Positions 13,116 through 20,754 of a stretch of DNA of 46,963 bases are shown here, piece after piece. The DNA lies in contig CAIKMN010000032.1 of the NCBI GenBank assembly GCA_903828535.1, positions 1 through 46,963 of the forward strand, given 5' to 3'. The notes under the pieces were generated by a model. The model was not told the origin of the DNA, did not search any database, and saw only the letters and a program-made list of their open reading frames with translations. The position numbers and the translations under genes were made by a program. Position 1 is the stretch's first letter. Each line of letters starts with the position of its first letter. The stretch comes from an uncultured Curvibacter sp. (GTDB lineage: Bacteria; Pseudomonadota; Gammaproteobacteria; Burkholderiales; Burkholderiaceae_C).

Positions 13116-14234
13116 TTAAATTCGCATCGGCATGACCACGTATTTAAAGCTGTCGTTGCTCGGAATGGTGACCAAAGCCGAGCTGTTGGAATCGGCCAAA
13201 GACAGGGTCACCATGTCTTGGTCCATATTGCCCAAGGCGTCGATCAAGTAGCTGACGTTGAACCCAATTTCGATGGGCTCACCACCGTAATCGATGTCGA
13301 GTTCGTCGCTGGCCTCTTCTTGTTCGGCATTGTTGGCGGTGACGCGCAACATGCCCGGCTCAATGTTCAAACGAACGCCCTTGAACTTGTCGCTGGTCAT
13401 GATGGCACTGCGCTGCAAACTGGCCAACAACACAGCGCGACCCAAGGTCACGTGGTTGTTGTGGTTGCGCGGGATGACGCGGTTGTAGTCGGGGAATTTG
13501 CCTTCGACCAACTTGGTCACAAACTCCATGCCTTCAAAGCTGAATTTAGCTTGGTTGCTGGCGAATTGCATTTGAATTTGGGGCTCGTTATCGCCGCCCG
13601 CGTCCGACAACAGTCGCTGCAGTTCGAGCACCGTTTTGCGCGGCAAGATGACTTCTTGCTTGGGCACTTCAACGTCCAAGGTGGCCGAGGTGTAAGCCAA
13701 GCGATGACCATCGGTTGCCACCAGCGCGAGCTTTTTGCCCTCAGCCACAAACAAGATGCCATTCAAGTAATAGCGAATGTCGTGCACGGCCATCGCAAAG
13801 GAGACCTGGCTCAACAAGGCCTTAAGGGTTTTCTGCGGCACGCTGAAAACGGGGCCGTAGCTGGGCGATTCCTGCACCAATGGAAAGTCTTCGGCGGGCA
13901 GGCTTTGCAGCGTGAAGCGGCTTTTGCCCCCCTTCAGAATCAGCTTGTTTTGGCTCGATTCCAAACTGACGGTTTGGTCTGAGGGCAAGGTGCGCAAGAT
14001 GTCGATGACCTTGCGCGCGCCGACGGTGGTGGTGAAGGTGCCAGGATCGCCGTCCAACTCCGCGTTGGTGCGGATTTGAATTTCCAAGTCACTGGTGGTG
14101 AATTGGATGGCGCTGCCGGTTTTCCGAATCAGCACATTGGCCAAGATGGGCAACGTGTGGCGGCGTTCAACAATGCCTGACACCGATTGCAAAACCGACA
14201 ACACCTTGTCTTGGGTGGCCTTCAAAACGATCAT
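13116..14234 (-). CDS. dnaN: DNA polymerase III beta sliding clamp
   Basis: The 372-residue processivity clamp dimerises around DNA and tethers polymerase III and many repair partners. The sequence has three repeated clamp domains and typical segments: LPILANVLI near residue 30, LVATDGHRLAYT in domain 2, FPDYNRVIPRN, and the C-terminal YVVMPMR which forms the peptide-binding groove. Length is close to the E. coli 366. The start is supported by an AGAGGT ribosome site just upstream. It follows dnaA after 146 nt of AT-rich spacer that may hold its own promoter. Confidence 0.98.
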   Translation of the reverse strand: MIVLKATQDKVLSVLQSVSGIVERRHTLPILANVLIRKTGSAIQFTTSDLEIQIRTNAELDGDPGTFTTTVGARKVIDILRTLPSDQTVSLESSQNKLILKGGKSRFTLQSLPAEDFPLVQESPSYGPVFSVPQKTLKALLSQVSFAMAVHDIRYYLNGILFVAEGKKLALVATDGHRLAYTSATLDVEVPKQEVILPRKTVLELQRLLSDAGGDNEPQIQMQFASNQAKFSFEGMEFVTKLVEGKFPDYNRVIPRNHNNHVTLGRAVLLASLQRSAIMTSDKFKGVRLNIEPGMLRVTANNAEQEEASDELDIDYGGEPIEIGFNVSYLIDALGNMDQDMVTLSLADSNSSALVTIPSNDSFKYVVMPMRI

Positions 14235-14380
14235 GTCTACCTCTGGTTTTCTATATCAAGTTGTCGATTTAAGTGGTCGATATATGCATTTATCGATGTG
14301 CATTGCATTTTCCCATCTTTTGGAGCGTTGTTGGGGTCTACATTGGGGTCTGTATTCGGGCTTTCGGGGTTGCCAGCGGT
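14235..14380. other. dnaA-dnaN intergenic spacer, AT-rich with short repeats
   Basis: This 146-bp spacer holds three TCGAT pentamers in one orientation (14264, 14277, 14293) in its AT-rich dnaN-proximal part, an imperfect dyad around ATCGAT near 14285-14305, and a 12-bp near-perfect tandem duplication (14331-14354). No perfect DnaA box is seen. It probably contains dnaN regulatory sequence, but no promoter can be assigned with confidence. Confidence 0.45.
14331..14354. repeat. 12-bp tandem duplication in the dnaA-dnaN spacer
   Basis: TTGGGGTCTACA is followed directly by TTGGGGTCTGTA, ten of twelve positions identical. It lies just downstream of the dnaA stop, in the leader of dnaN as transcribed leftward. 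No function is assigned. Confidence 0.7.
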
Positions 14381-15814
14381 TTAGCCCTTAAGGGTCTGTT
14401 CGAGCACATGCAATTGCTGGTTCAATTCGGTCATTTGTTGGCGCTCGGCAGAAATCTTTCTGACCGCATGTAAAACCGTGGTGTGGTCACGTCCACCAAA
14501 CATTTCACCGATTTCGGGCAGGCTTTTTTGGGTGAGCTCTTTGGCCAAATACATGGCAATTTGGCGCGGCCGCGCAATGCTGGCGGGGCGTTTCTTGCTG
14601 TACATGTCGGCCACTTTGATCTTGTAATAGTCGGCCACTGTTTTTTGGATGTTTTCCACCGAAATTTGTCGATTTTGGATAGACAACAAGTCGCGCAGGG
14701 CGTCGCGCGCCAGCTGAATCGACACTTCTTTTTGGTTAAAGCGTGAATAAGCCAGAATTTTGCGCAAAGCGCCTTCCAATTCACGCACGTTGGAACGCAC
14801 GTTTTTAGCGACAAAGAAGGCCACTTCTTCTGGCATGTCGGCACCTTCAGCGCGGGCCTTGTTGATCAAAATGGCCACCCGCATTTCCAGCTCGGGCGGC
14901 TCGATGGCCACGGTCAAGCCAGAGTCAAAGCGGGACACCAATCGCTCGTGAATGTCGGCTAAGCCCTTGGGATAGGTGTCGCTGGTCATCACGATGTGCG
15001 ACTTTTTGGCCAGCAACGCTTCAAAGGCGTTGAAGAACTCTTCTTGCGTACGGTCTTTGTTCGCAAAGAACTGCACATCGTCGATCAGCAACAAATCCAG
15101 CGAGTGGTAATGGGCCTTGAATTCATCAAATGTCTTGCGCTGGTAAGCTTTAACCACATCCGACACAAACTGCTCGGCGTGGATGTAGAGAACTTTGGCA
15201 TCGGGGCGATCCGCCAGCAGTTTGTTACCGACTGCGTGCATCAAGTGGGTCTTACCCAAACCAACGCCGCCGTAGATGAACAGCGGGTTGTAAAGATGGC
15301 CGGGCATGCTGGCCACATGCATGGCCGCCGCGCGGGCCATGCGGTTGGCCGTACCCTCGACCAAGGTCTCAAAAGTCAGGGCTGAGTTCAGGCGGTTTTT
15401 GAAACTGTTGAGCGTGGTGTCTTCAGTCAAACTGGCCGTACCTGGGGTCGAGGCAGGGTGGCCCGCCGAAGGCTTGGGGCTAGGTTTGGCGGGGCTTTCA
15501 CGCGGAATGAGGGCCAACTCAACGGCCACGGACTGGCCGCAAAGAAGCGCCAAAATTTGCTGGATTTTTTGGCTGTACTGGGTGCGAACCCAATCCAATT
15601 TGAAACGATTGGCGACCAGAATAGTGACCTGGGTCAGGTCGTCTGAAACCCGTACGTTGAGCGGTTTTAGCCACGTATTGAACTGCTGTTCAGGCATTTC
15701 TTGGGCCAACTGTTCTAAACAAGAGCGCCACAATTGAGGGCCTAAATCAGCTGTTTTGACGCTCGAATCAGGTTCTGGCGAAGCGTTTTGGGAAAGGTCA
15801 AGGCCCGAATTCAT
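14381..15814 (-). CDS. dnaA: Chromosomal replication initiator protein DnaA
   Basis: The protein has about 477 residues from ATG 15814 ([10 protein letters not shown]). Earlier in-frame starts at 15841 (ATG) and 15844 (TTG) would place the start inside the putative leader with a DnaA-box-like site, so they are less likely. Domain I is at the N-terminus ([25 protein letters not shown]), followed by a low-complexity Pro/Ser linker. The AAA+ domain has [10 protein letters not shown] (Walker A), [10 protein letters not shown] (Walker B) and [13 protein letters not shown]. Domain IV ends with the DNA-binding signature [15 protein letters not shown]. It binds DnaA boxes at oriC with ATP to open the duplex. 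It is first in the dnaA-dnaN-gyrB block and divergent from rpmH. Confidence 0.97.
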   Translation of the reverse strand: MNSGLDLSQNASPEPDSSVKTADLGPQLWRSCLEQLAQEMPEQQFNTWLKPLNVRVSDDLTQVTILVANRFKLDWVRTQYSQKIQQILALLCGQSVAVELALIPRESPAKPSPKPSAGHPASTPGTASLTEDTTLNSFKNRLNSALTFETLVEGTANRMARAAAMHVASMPGHLYNPLFIYGGVGLGKTHLMHAVGNKLLADRPDAKVLYIHAEQFVSDVVKAYQRKTFDEFKAHYHSLDLLLIDDVQFFANKDRTQEEFFNAFEALLAKKSHIVMTSDTYPKGLADIHERLVSRFDSGLTVAIEPPELEMRVAILINKARAEGADMPEEVAFFVAKNVRSNVRELEGALRKILAYSRFNQKEVSIQLARDALRDLLSIQNRQISVENIQKTVADYYKIKVADMYSKKRPASIARPRQIAMYLAKELTQKSLPEIGEMFGGRDHTTVLHAVRKISAERQQMTELNQQLHVLEQTLKG

Positions 15815-15828
15815 TGGGTTATTTTTCT

Positions 15829-15837
15829 GTGGATATC
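15829..15837 (-). promoter_or_regulatory. Near-consensus DnaA box in the dnaA leader
   Basis: On the minus strand this reads ATATCCACA, differing from TTATCCACA only at the first base. It lies between the putative dnaA transcription start and ATG 15814, a position suited to autoregulation. Confidence 0.5.
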
Positions 15838-15852
15838 TCATCAAGTCAGGCC

Positions 15853-15882
15853 ACTATAACGCAGAAAAATAGAAGTTATCCA
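15853..15882 (-). promoter_or_regulatory. Putative dnaA promoter overlapped by a DnaA box
   Basis: Read leftward there is TGGATA (15877-15882, 4 of 6 matches to the -35 consensus), an 18-nt spacer, then TATAGT (15853-15858, 5 of 6 matches to the -10 consensus). The predicted transcript begins near 15846, about 30 nt before ATG 15814. The -35 element lies wholly within the perfect DnaA box at 15876-15884, so bound DnaA would compete with RNA polymerase. Confidence 0.45.
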
Positions 15883-15884
15883 CA
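15876..15884 (+). promoter_or_regulatory. Perfect DnaA box TTATCCACA
   Basis: This is an exact match to the R1-type DnaA box, located in the short dnaA-rpmH interval and coinciding with the -35 element of the putative dnaA promoter. It supports either origin function, dnaA autoregulation, or both. Confidence 0.8.
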
Positions 15885-15935
15885 GAATTTTTAGGGCCAT
15901 CACGCAGCGCAGAGGCGGGCGCAGGAGGGGTGGAC

Positions 15936-15964
15936 TTGTCAGGCTTTGAAAAAGAGGCGATAAT
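15936..15964 (+). promoter_or_regulatory. Sigma-70 promoter of rpmH
   Basis: TTGTCA (15936-15941, 5 of 6) and GATAAT (15959-15964, 5 of 6) are separated by exactly 17 nt, giving a predicted start near 15971 and a 17-nt leader before the rpmH ATG. This is the clearest promoter in the window, as expected for a highly expressed ribosomal protein gene. Confidence 0.75.
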
Positions 15965-15987
15965 CGTTGGCTCTCTGGAATACGAAT

Positions 15988-16122
15988 ATGAAACGCACCT
16001 ACCAACCCTCCAAAATCCGCCGCGCCCGCACCCATGGTTTCCTGGTTCGCATGAAGACCCGCGGTGGTCGCGCTGTGATCAACGCCCGTCGCGCCAAGGG
16101 CCGCAAACGCTTGGCAGCCTGA
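15988..16122 (+). CDS. rpmH: 50S ribosomal protein L34
   Basis: This 44-residue very basic protein starts [18 protein letters not shown] and ends AKGRKRLAA, matching bacterial L34 in length and sequence. It is a structural protein of the large ribosomal subunit. It is preceded by a near-consensus promoter and a short leader with a GGA ribosome site. It is first in the rpmH-rnpA-yidD-yidC-mnmE group, with 83 nt before rnpA. Confidence 0.98.
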   Translation: MKRTYQPSKIRRARTHGFLVRMKTRGGRAVINARRAKGRKRLAA

Positions 16123-16205
16123 GCCTGGCAGCCTATTTTAGGAGCTGAAGGGTTCTGTGACCGATGTCGCAGAACTGCATGGGCTCCGATACGGCTTGAA
16201 TCTTT

Positions 16206-16658
16206 GTGCGTCGCCTTCAATCTCGCCCGCAGTTTCAAGCCGTGATGGCAGCAGGTGTTGTGGCCAAAACCACTCACTTTGCCTTGCACCAATTGAAACC
16301 TCAGTTGAATCTTGACTCATCTGAATCTGCCAGCCCTTCGGCCAACGCCCAGGGGCTTTTATCATTCGGCCCCCTGTTCCCCGCTTCGCCTCTGACCCAC
16401 CCGGCCACTCTAGACAGTTGGCTGGGCGCCATGGTGCCCAAACGTTGGGCCAAGCGGGCCGTCACGCGAAATGCTTTGAAGCGACAAATTTATGCCGTCA
16501 GCGCAGCGTACGCGCCGCGCTTACCGAGGTCGGCCTGGGTGGTGCGGTTGCGTTCGACTTTTGACCGGCAGGTGTTTGTCAGCGCCAGTTCGGAGCGCCT
16601 TAAACAGGCTGCCCGGACCGAGTTGCTTCAATTATTTAGCCAAGTGATGCCCGCATGA
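16206..16658 (+). CDS. rnpA: Ribonuclease P protein component
   Basis: The 150-residue protein partners with the RNase P RNA to cleave the 5' leader from tRNA precursors. The start is a GTG at 16206; an in-frame TGA at 16197 excludes longer versions, and VRRLQSRPQFQAVMAAG is the expected N-terminus. The conserved RNR-type helix is AKRAVTRNALKRQIY (about residues 81-95), and TTHFALH matches the early beta strand. It is longer than the E. coli protein (119) because of a low-complexity Ser/Pro/Leu insert at about residues 32-72. The stop overlaps the yidD start by 4 nt (ATGA), which suggests translational coupling. Confidence 0.92.
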   Translation: MRRLQSRPQFQAVMAAGVVAKTTHFALHQLKPQLNLDSSESASPSANAQGLLSFGPLFPASPLTHPATLDSWLGAMVPKRWAKRAVTRNALKRQIYAVSAAYAPRLPRSAWVVRLRSTFDRQVFVSASSERLKQAARTELLQLFSQVMPA

Positions 16659-16906
16659 AACGCCTCTTGATGGGCCTGGTGCAGGCATACAGAATGCTGC
16701 TGAGTCCCTGGCTGGGTTCGGCCTGCCGTTTTGAGCCCACCTGTTCACGTTATGCCTTGGAAGCCTTGGATGTGCACGGCGCTGCCAAAGGGTCATATTT
16801 AACCATTTGTCGTCTGGTACGCTGCCATCCTGGTTGTGCGGGCGGGCTTGACCCGGTTCCCCCCGGCCTTTTTTCTCAACCTTGTTCACATAAGAAGTCT
16901 TCATGA
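16655..16906 (+). CDS. yidD: Membrane protein insertion efficiency factor YidD
   Basis: The 83-residue protein has the family core: YRMLLSPWLGSACRFEPTCSRYALEAL, then HGAAKGSYLTICRLVRCHP and GGLDPVPP. YidD is a small, peripheral, inner-membrane-associated protein that assists YidC in membrane insertion. It overlaps rnpA by 4 nt at its start and yidC by 4 nt at its end, the tight arrangement conserved in most proteobacteria. Confidence 0.96.
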   Translation: MKRLLMGLVQAYRMLLSPWLGSACRFEPTCSRYALEALDVHGAAKGSYLTICRLVRCHPGCAGGLDPVPPGLFSQPCSHKKSS

Positions 16907-18663
16907 TCGACATACGCCGCACCGTTTTGTGGGTGATTTTTGGTTTTTCTCTGGTGCTTTTGTGGGACAAATGGCAAATTCACAATGGCAACAAGCCCTT
17001 GTTTGCCCCCGGCACGGCGGTGACGCAAACCGCAGCCGCTGACGTGGGTTCTGCTTCTGCTTCTGGCAATTCAACCCCGGCGGGAGCCCATCAGGCCTCA
17101 GCAGCAGCGACTGCTGCCAACAATGCCAATTCAAATGCCTCTTCCAGCGCCGCGACGAGCCTGCCGCGCGAACGCATCGACATCGACACCGACGTTTTCA
17201 AGCTGACCTTTGACGGCGAAGGGGGCTCGTTGGTCAAGGCCGACTTGAGCCAGTTCAAAGACAAGGCCAATGACCAAGGGCTGATGGACCATTTGCGCAG
17301 TTTGATCCTGCCCGGCTCTTACCCTGCACCTGTTGAAAAACTGGGTTTTAACTTGATGGACGACACCGCCCAGCACTATTACGTGGCGCAAACTGGCTTG
17401 ATTGGCGCGGGCCTGCCCGACCACAAAACGGTGATGCGTTGGGTGCCCGGCGAGCGCTCTCTAAAAGCCGGCGAGAACGAATTGAAGGTGCGCTTCGAGT
17501 CGCCTGACATGGGCGGCGTGAAGCTGGTCAAAACCTACACTTTGAAGCGCGGCGCTTATGATATTTCGGTCGAGCACGACATCATCAACACCGGCCGAGA
17601 CGCCGTGACGCCTCAGTTGTATGTGCAATTGGTGCGGGATGGTCAAAAGTTCTCCAACGACCCTGCCTTCACCTCCAGCTTCAATGGCGCGGCGGTCTAC
17701 ACCGACGACAAAAAATACCAAAAATCAGACTTCAGCGACATCAAAAAAGCCAAGGCCGATTTTGAAAAGCAAGCCAACAATGGCTACGTGGCCATGGCCC
17801 AGCATTACTTTGCCAGCGCTTGGTGGTTCCCGGCAGGCGTGGCCCATGAAAACTTCATGGACGCCAAAGACGTGGGTGTGAAAACCCCCGACTGCTGCTA
17901 CCGCGTTGGCATGGTGACTTCACTGCCGGCCATCGCGCCTGGCAGCAGCCAAAAAACCACGGCCCAACTTTATGTCGGTCCTGAGGAAGGCAAGGCGCTT
18001 GAAGCGTTGACGCCGGGCTTGGACTTGGTGAAAGACTATGGCCGTCTGACGATTTTGGCCAAGCCCTTGTACTGGCTGCTCGACCAATTGCATGGTTATT
18101 TGGGCAACTGGGGATGGTCGATTGTGGCGCTGGTGGTATTGCTAAAAATTGCTTTCTACTGGCTCAATGCCAAAGCTTACGGCAGCATGGCCAAGATGAA
18201 GGCGATCAACCCGCGCATCATGGAAATGCGTGAACGCTTAAAAGACAAGCCGCAAGAAATGCAGCAAGAAATGATGCGCATTTACCGCGAAGAAAAGGTC
18301 AACCCCATGGGGGGCTGCCTGCCCATCGTGATCCAGATCCCCGTCTTCATTGCGCTGTACACCGTGTTGTCTTCCAGCGTTGAAATGAGCAATGCGCCTT
18401 GGATTGGCTGGATCACCGACTTGTCGGCTTACGACCCTTATCTGATTTTGCCGATCTTGATGACCGCCTCGTCGCTGTTGCAAACATGGCTAAACCCCAC
18501 GCCGCCCGATCCGATTCAAGCCAAAATGATGTGGATCATGCCATTGGCTTTTAGCTTCATGTTCTTCACTTTCCCGGCCGGTTTGGTGCTTTATTGGTTG
18601 ACCAACAACTTGTTGTCCATTGCCCAACAATGGGTGATCAACCGCAGACTGGGCGTTGCGTAA
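16903..18663 (+). CDS. yidC: Membrane protein insertase YidC
   Basis: The 586-residue Oxa1-family insertase inserts proteins into the inner membrane alone or with SecYEG. An N-terminal membrane segment (about residues 6-21, VLWVIFGFSLVLLW) is followed by a low-complexity Ala/Ser/Asn-rich stretch. A large periplasmic beta-supersandwich domain (about 80-370) comes next, then the conserved membrane core with YWLLDQLHGYLGNWGWSI, the cytoplasmic helical hairpin NPRIMEMRERLKDKPQEMQQEM, and NPMGGCLPIVIQIPVFIALY. The Gram-negative architecture and length match. It starts inside the yidD stop (ATGA) and is followed 21 nt later by mnmE. Confidence 0.98.
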   Translation: MIDIRRTVLWVIFGFSLVLLWDKWQIHNGNKPLFAPGTAVTQTAAADVGSASASGNSTPAGAHQASAAATAANNANSNASSSAATSLPRERIDIDTDVFKLTFDGEGGSLVKADLSQFKDKANDQGLMDHLRSLILPGSYPAPVEKLGFNLMDDTAQHYYVAQTGLIGAGLPDHKTVMRWVPGERSLKAGENELKVRFESPDMGGVKLVKTYTLKRGAYDISVEHDIINTGRDAVTPQLYVQLVRDGQKFSNDPAFTSSFNGAAVYTDDKKYQKSDFSDIKKAKADFEKQANNGYVAMAQHYFASAWWFPAGVAHENFMDAKDVGVKTPDCCYRVGMVTSLPAIAPGSSQKTTAQLYVGPEEGKALEALTPGLDLVKDYGRLTILAKPLYWLLDQLHGYLGNWGWSIVALVVLLKIAFYWLNAKAYGSMAKMKAINPRIMEMRERLKDKPQEMQQEMMRIYREEKVNPMGGCLPIVIQIPVFIALYTVLSSSVEMSNAPWIGWITDLSAYDPYLILPILMTASSLLQTWLNPTPPDPIQAKMMWIMPLAFSFMFFTFPAGLVLYWLTNNLLSIAQQWVINRRLGVA

Positions 18664-18684
18664 ACCGGCCAGGTCGCTTCCGCT

Positions 18685-20145
18685 TTGCTAGCCCGCCAAT
18701 CCGACCCCATCATCGCGGTGGCGACAGCCCCCGGCAGGGGGGCTATTGGCGTGGTTCGCTTGAGTGCACAAGCCCCCCTTTTGGCGGCTTTTTCTAAGGC
18801 CTTGTTGGGCCTTGACTTGGTCCCTCGGCAAGCGACCTTGGTGACGCTGAAAGACGCCGAAGGCGACGCCATCGATCAGGTCTTGGCGCTCTACTTTCCG
18901 GGCCCACACTCTTTTACCGGCGAAGATGTTTTAGAGCTGCAAGGCCACGGCGGCCCCGTGGTCATGCAGTTGGTGTTGGCGCGTTGCATGGCTCTGGCGC
19001 ATCTAGGCGATGAGCGCGAAGAAGGCGCTTTGGGCCAAGTGGGCAAACCCGGCGCCCTGCCGCGCCTGCGCATGGCCGAACCCGGTGAATTCAGCCAGCG
19101 GGCCTTCTTGAACAACAAGCTCGATCTGGCGCAGGCCGAGGCCATCGCCGATTTGATCGACGCCAGCACCGAAGCGGCGGCGCGAAGCGCAGGCCGTTCT
19201 TTGGCGGGCGACTTTTCGCGGGAAATTCAGAGCCTGCTCAAAGCCTTGATTCATCTGCGCATGCTGGTCGAAGCCACGCTGGATTTCCCCGAAGAAGACA
19301 TCGACTTTTTGCAGCAAGCCAACGCCCAGGGCAAGTTAATGGCCTTGGTCGATCAACTCAACACCCTGTTGCCGCTGACGCGCCAAGGCGTCTTGCTCAA
19401 AGACGGCATACGCGTGGTGATTGCGGGCCAGCCCAACGCGGGCAAGTCGTCTTTGCTGAACGCTTTGGCGGGCGCTGAATTGGCCATCGTCACCCCCATT
19501 CCGGGCACGACCCGTGACAAGGTCACGCAGACCATTCAGATTGAAGGCGTGCCCTTGCATGTGGTCGACACCGCGGGTTTGCGCGACAGCGAGGACGTGG
19601 TCGAGCAAATGGGCATTGAGCGCGCTTGGGGCGAAATTGGCCAAGCCGATGTGGTGCTGTTTTTGCATGACCTGACGCGCTGGGCCGAGCCGGCTTACCA
19701 GCGCGACGAGGCCCAAATCGCCGCGAATTTAAAGCAATGCCGGGGCGGTGAAAACCACAACCAGACACCCCCTTGGTTGGATGTCTGGAACAAATCCGAC
19801 CAAGCCTCACCCGAGGTGCTAGCAGGCCTTGTTTCGGGCCCAGTTTTATCGGCCAAAACCGGCGAAGGCTTGAATGATTTGCGTGCCCAGTTGCTCCAGC
19901 TGGCCGGATGGACCGGGGCGAGCGAAGGCCTGTTCATGGCAAGGCAACGGCATGTGCAGGCTTTGTTGAAGGTGCAAGACCATTTGAACTGGGCCCAAGC
20001 ACAATTGGCCTCTGCGATGCCCGCGTTGGACTTGGTCGCCGAAGAACTGCGCTTGGGGCAAAACGCCCTGAACGAAATCACAGGCGCTTTCAATGCCGAT
20101 GATTTATTGGGCGTGATTTTTTCTGAGTTTTGTATCGGCAAATAA
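18685..20145 (+). CDS. mnmE: tRNA modification GTPase MnmE (TrmE)
   Basis: The 486-residue GTPase works with MnmG to install carboxymethylaminomethyl groups at wobble uridine 34 of certain tRNAs. The start is a TTG at 18685, giving [22 protein letters not shown]; no ATG is available and the conserved region begins at once. The N-terminal folate-binding domain includes [15 protein letters not shown]. The G domain begins near residue 248 with [14 protein letters not shown] and continues with [14 protein letters not shown] and NKSD. The chain ends in FCIGK, with the catalytic cysteine four residues from the end. It has a small extra loop (about 111-127) relative to E. coli. It is convergent with apt. 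Confidence 0.97.
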   Translation: MLARQSDPIIAVATAPGRGAIGVVRLSAQAPLLAAFSKALLGLDLVPRQATLVTLKDAEGDAIDQVLALYFPGPHSFTGEDVLELQGHGGPVVMQLVLARCMALAHLGDEREEGALGQVGKPGALPRLRMAEPGEFSQRAFLNNKLDLAQAEAIADLIDASTEAAARSAGRSLAGDFSREIQSLLKALIHLRMLVEATLDFPEEDIDFLQQANAQGKLMALVDQLNTLLPLTRQGVLLKDGIRVVIAGQPNAGKSSLLNALAGAELAIVTPIPGTTRDKVTQTIQIEGVPLHVVDTAGLRDSEDVVEQMGIERAWGEIGQADVVLFLHDLTRWAEPAYQRDEAQIAANLKQCRGGENHNQTPPWLDVWNKSDQASPEVLAGLVSGPVLSAKTGEGLNDLRAQLLQLAGWTGASEGLFMARQRHVQALLKVQDHLNWAQAQLASAMPALDLVAEELRLGQNALNEITGAFNADDLLGVIFSEFCIGK

Positions 20146-20163
20146 AGCCAAATACCAAAGGGT

Positions 20164-20754
20164 TCAATGCCCATCAAACCCCAGCAGGGTGAACAAGGGC
20201 ACGCCCGCTTGCAACAATTTTTCTGAGCCGCCGAGTTCGGGCAAATCCACAATCGCGCCTGCTTCCAGCACCTGGGCGCCCAAGCCCCGCAGCAAGGCCA
20301 CTGAGGCCAGCAGCGTACCGCCAGTGGCAATCAAGTCATCGATCAAGAGCACGCGGTCGGCAGGCTTCACTGCGTCGGTGTGCAACTCAATACTGGCTTG
20401 ACCATATTCCAATTCATAGCTTTGCACGACGGTTTCAAAAGGCAGTTTGCCTTGCTTACGGATCGGCACAAAACCCAAGCCCAATTCATGCGCGATCACC
20501 GCGCCCAAGATGAAGCCGCGTGCGTCCACGCCCGCCACCACCGTGGGTCGTTCTGCGGTGGGCAACGCCTCGTAGCGGGCCACAAAAGCGCGAATCAGTT
20601 GTTGAAACGCGGTGCCGTTCTGCAAAAGAGGCGTGATGTCTCGAAACTGAACACCCGGCCGAGGCCAATCGGGCACCGTGCGGATGTGCAGCTTGAGCTG
20701 CGATTGGGTGGCCAAATCGGCGTGGTGGTGAACGGAAGAAAGTGAAGCGTTCAA
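20164..20754 (-). CDS. apt: Adenine phosphoribosyltransferase
   Basis: The 196-residue salvage enzyme converts adenine and PRPP to AMP and pyrophosphate. The N-terminal [21 protein letters not shown] and [26 protein letters not shown] are diagnostic. The PRPP-binding loop [13 protein letters not shown] is at residues 135-147. The first about 20 residues are extra relative to E. coli Apt. Its ATG overlaps the stop of the upstream antiporter gene by 4 nt, so the two are probably cotranscribed; 18 nt separate it from the convergent mnmE. Confidence 0.95.
   Translation of the reverse strand: MNASLSSVHHHADLATQSQLKLHIRTVPDWPRPGVQFRDITPLLQNGTAFQQLIRAFVARYEALPTAERPTVVAGVDARGFILGAVIAHELGLGFVPIRKQGKLPFETVVQSYELEYGQASIELHTDAVKPADRVLLIDDLIATGGTLLASVALLRGLGAQVLEAGAIVDLPELGGSEKLLQAGVPLFTLLGFDGH

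Larger units (their letters stand above)
15815..15987. other. dnaA-rpmH intergenic region, candidate (minimal) origin region
   Basis: All genes to the left (dnaA, dnaN, gyrB) read left and all to the right (rpmH to mnmE) read right, the arrangement that flanks oriC in many proteobacteria. The region is only about 173 bp. It has one perfect DnaA box (15876-15884), one 8/9 match (15829-15837), a short AT-rich stretch near 15855-15892, and the divergent promoters of dnaA and rpmH. Whether this is the functional oriC cannot be settled from the sequence alone. Confidence 0.4.

Noticed and set aside
15814-15844. Longer DnaA starting at 15841 or 15844
   Set aside because: The extra residues coincide with a DnaA-box-like site and the predicted leader, and they have no similarity to DnaA domain I, which begins after [10 protein letters not shown].
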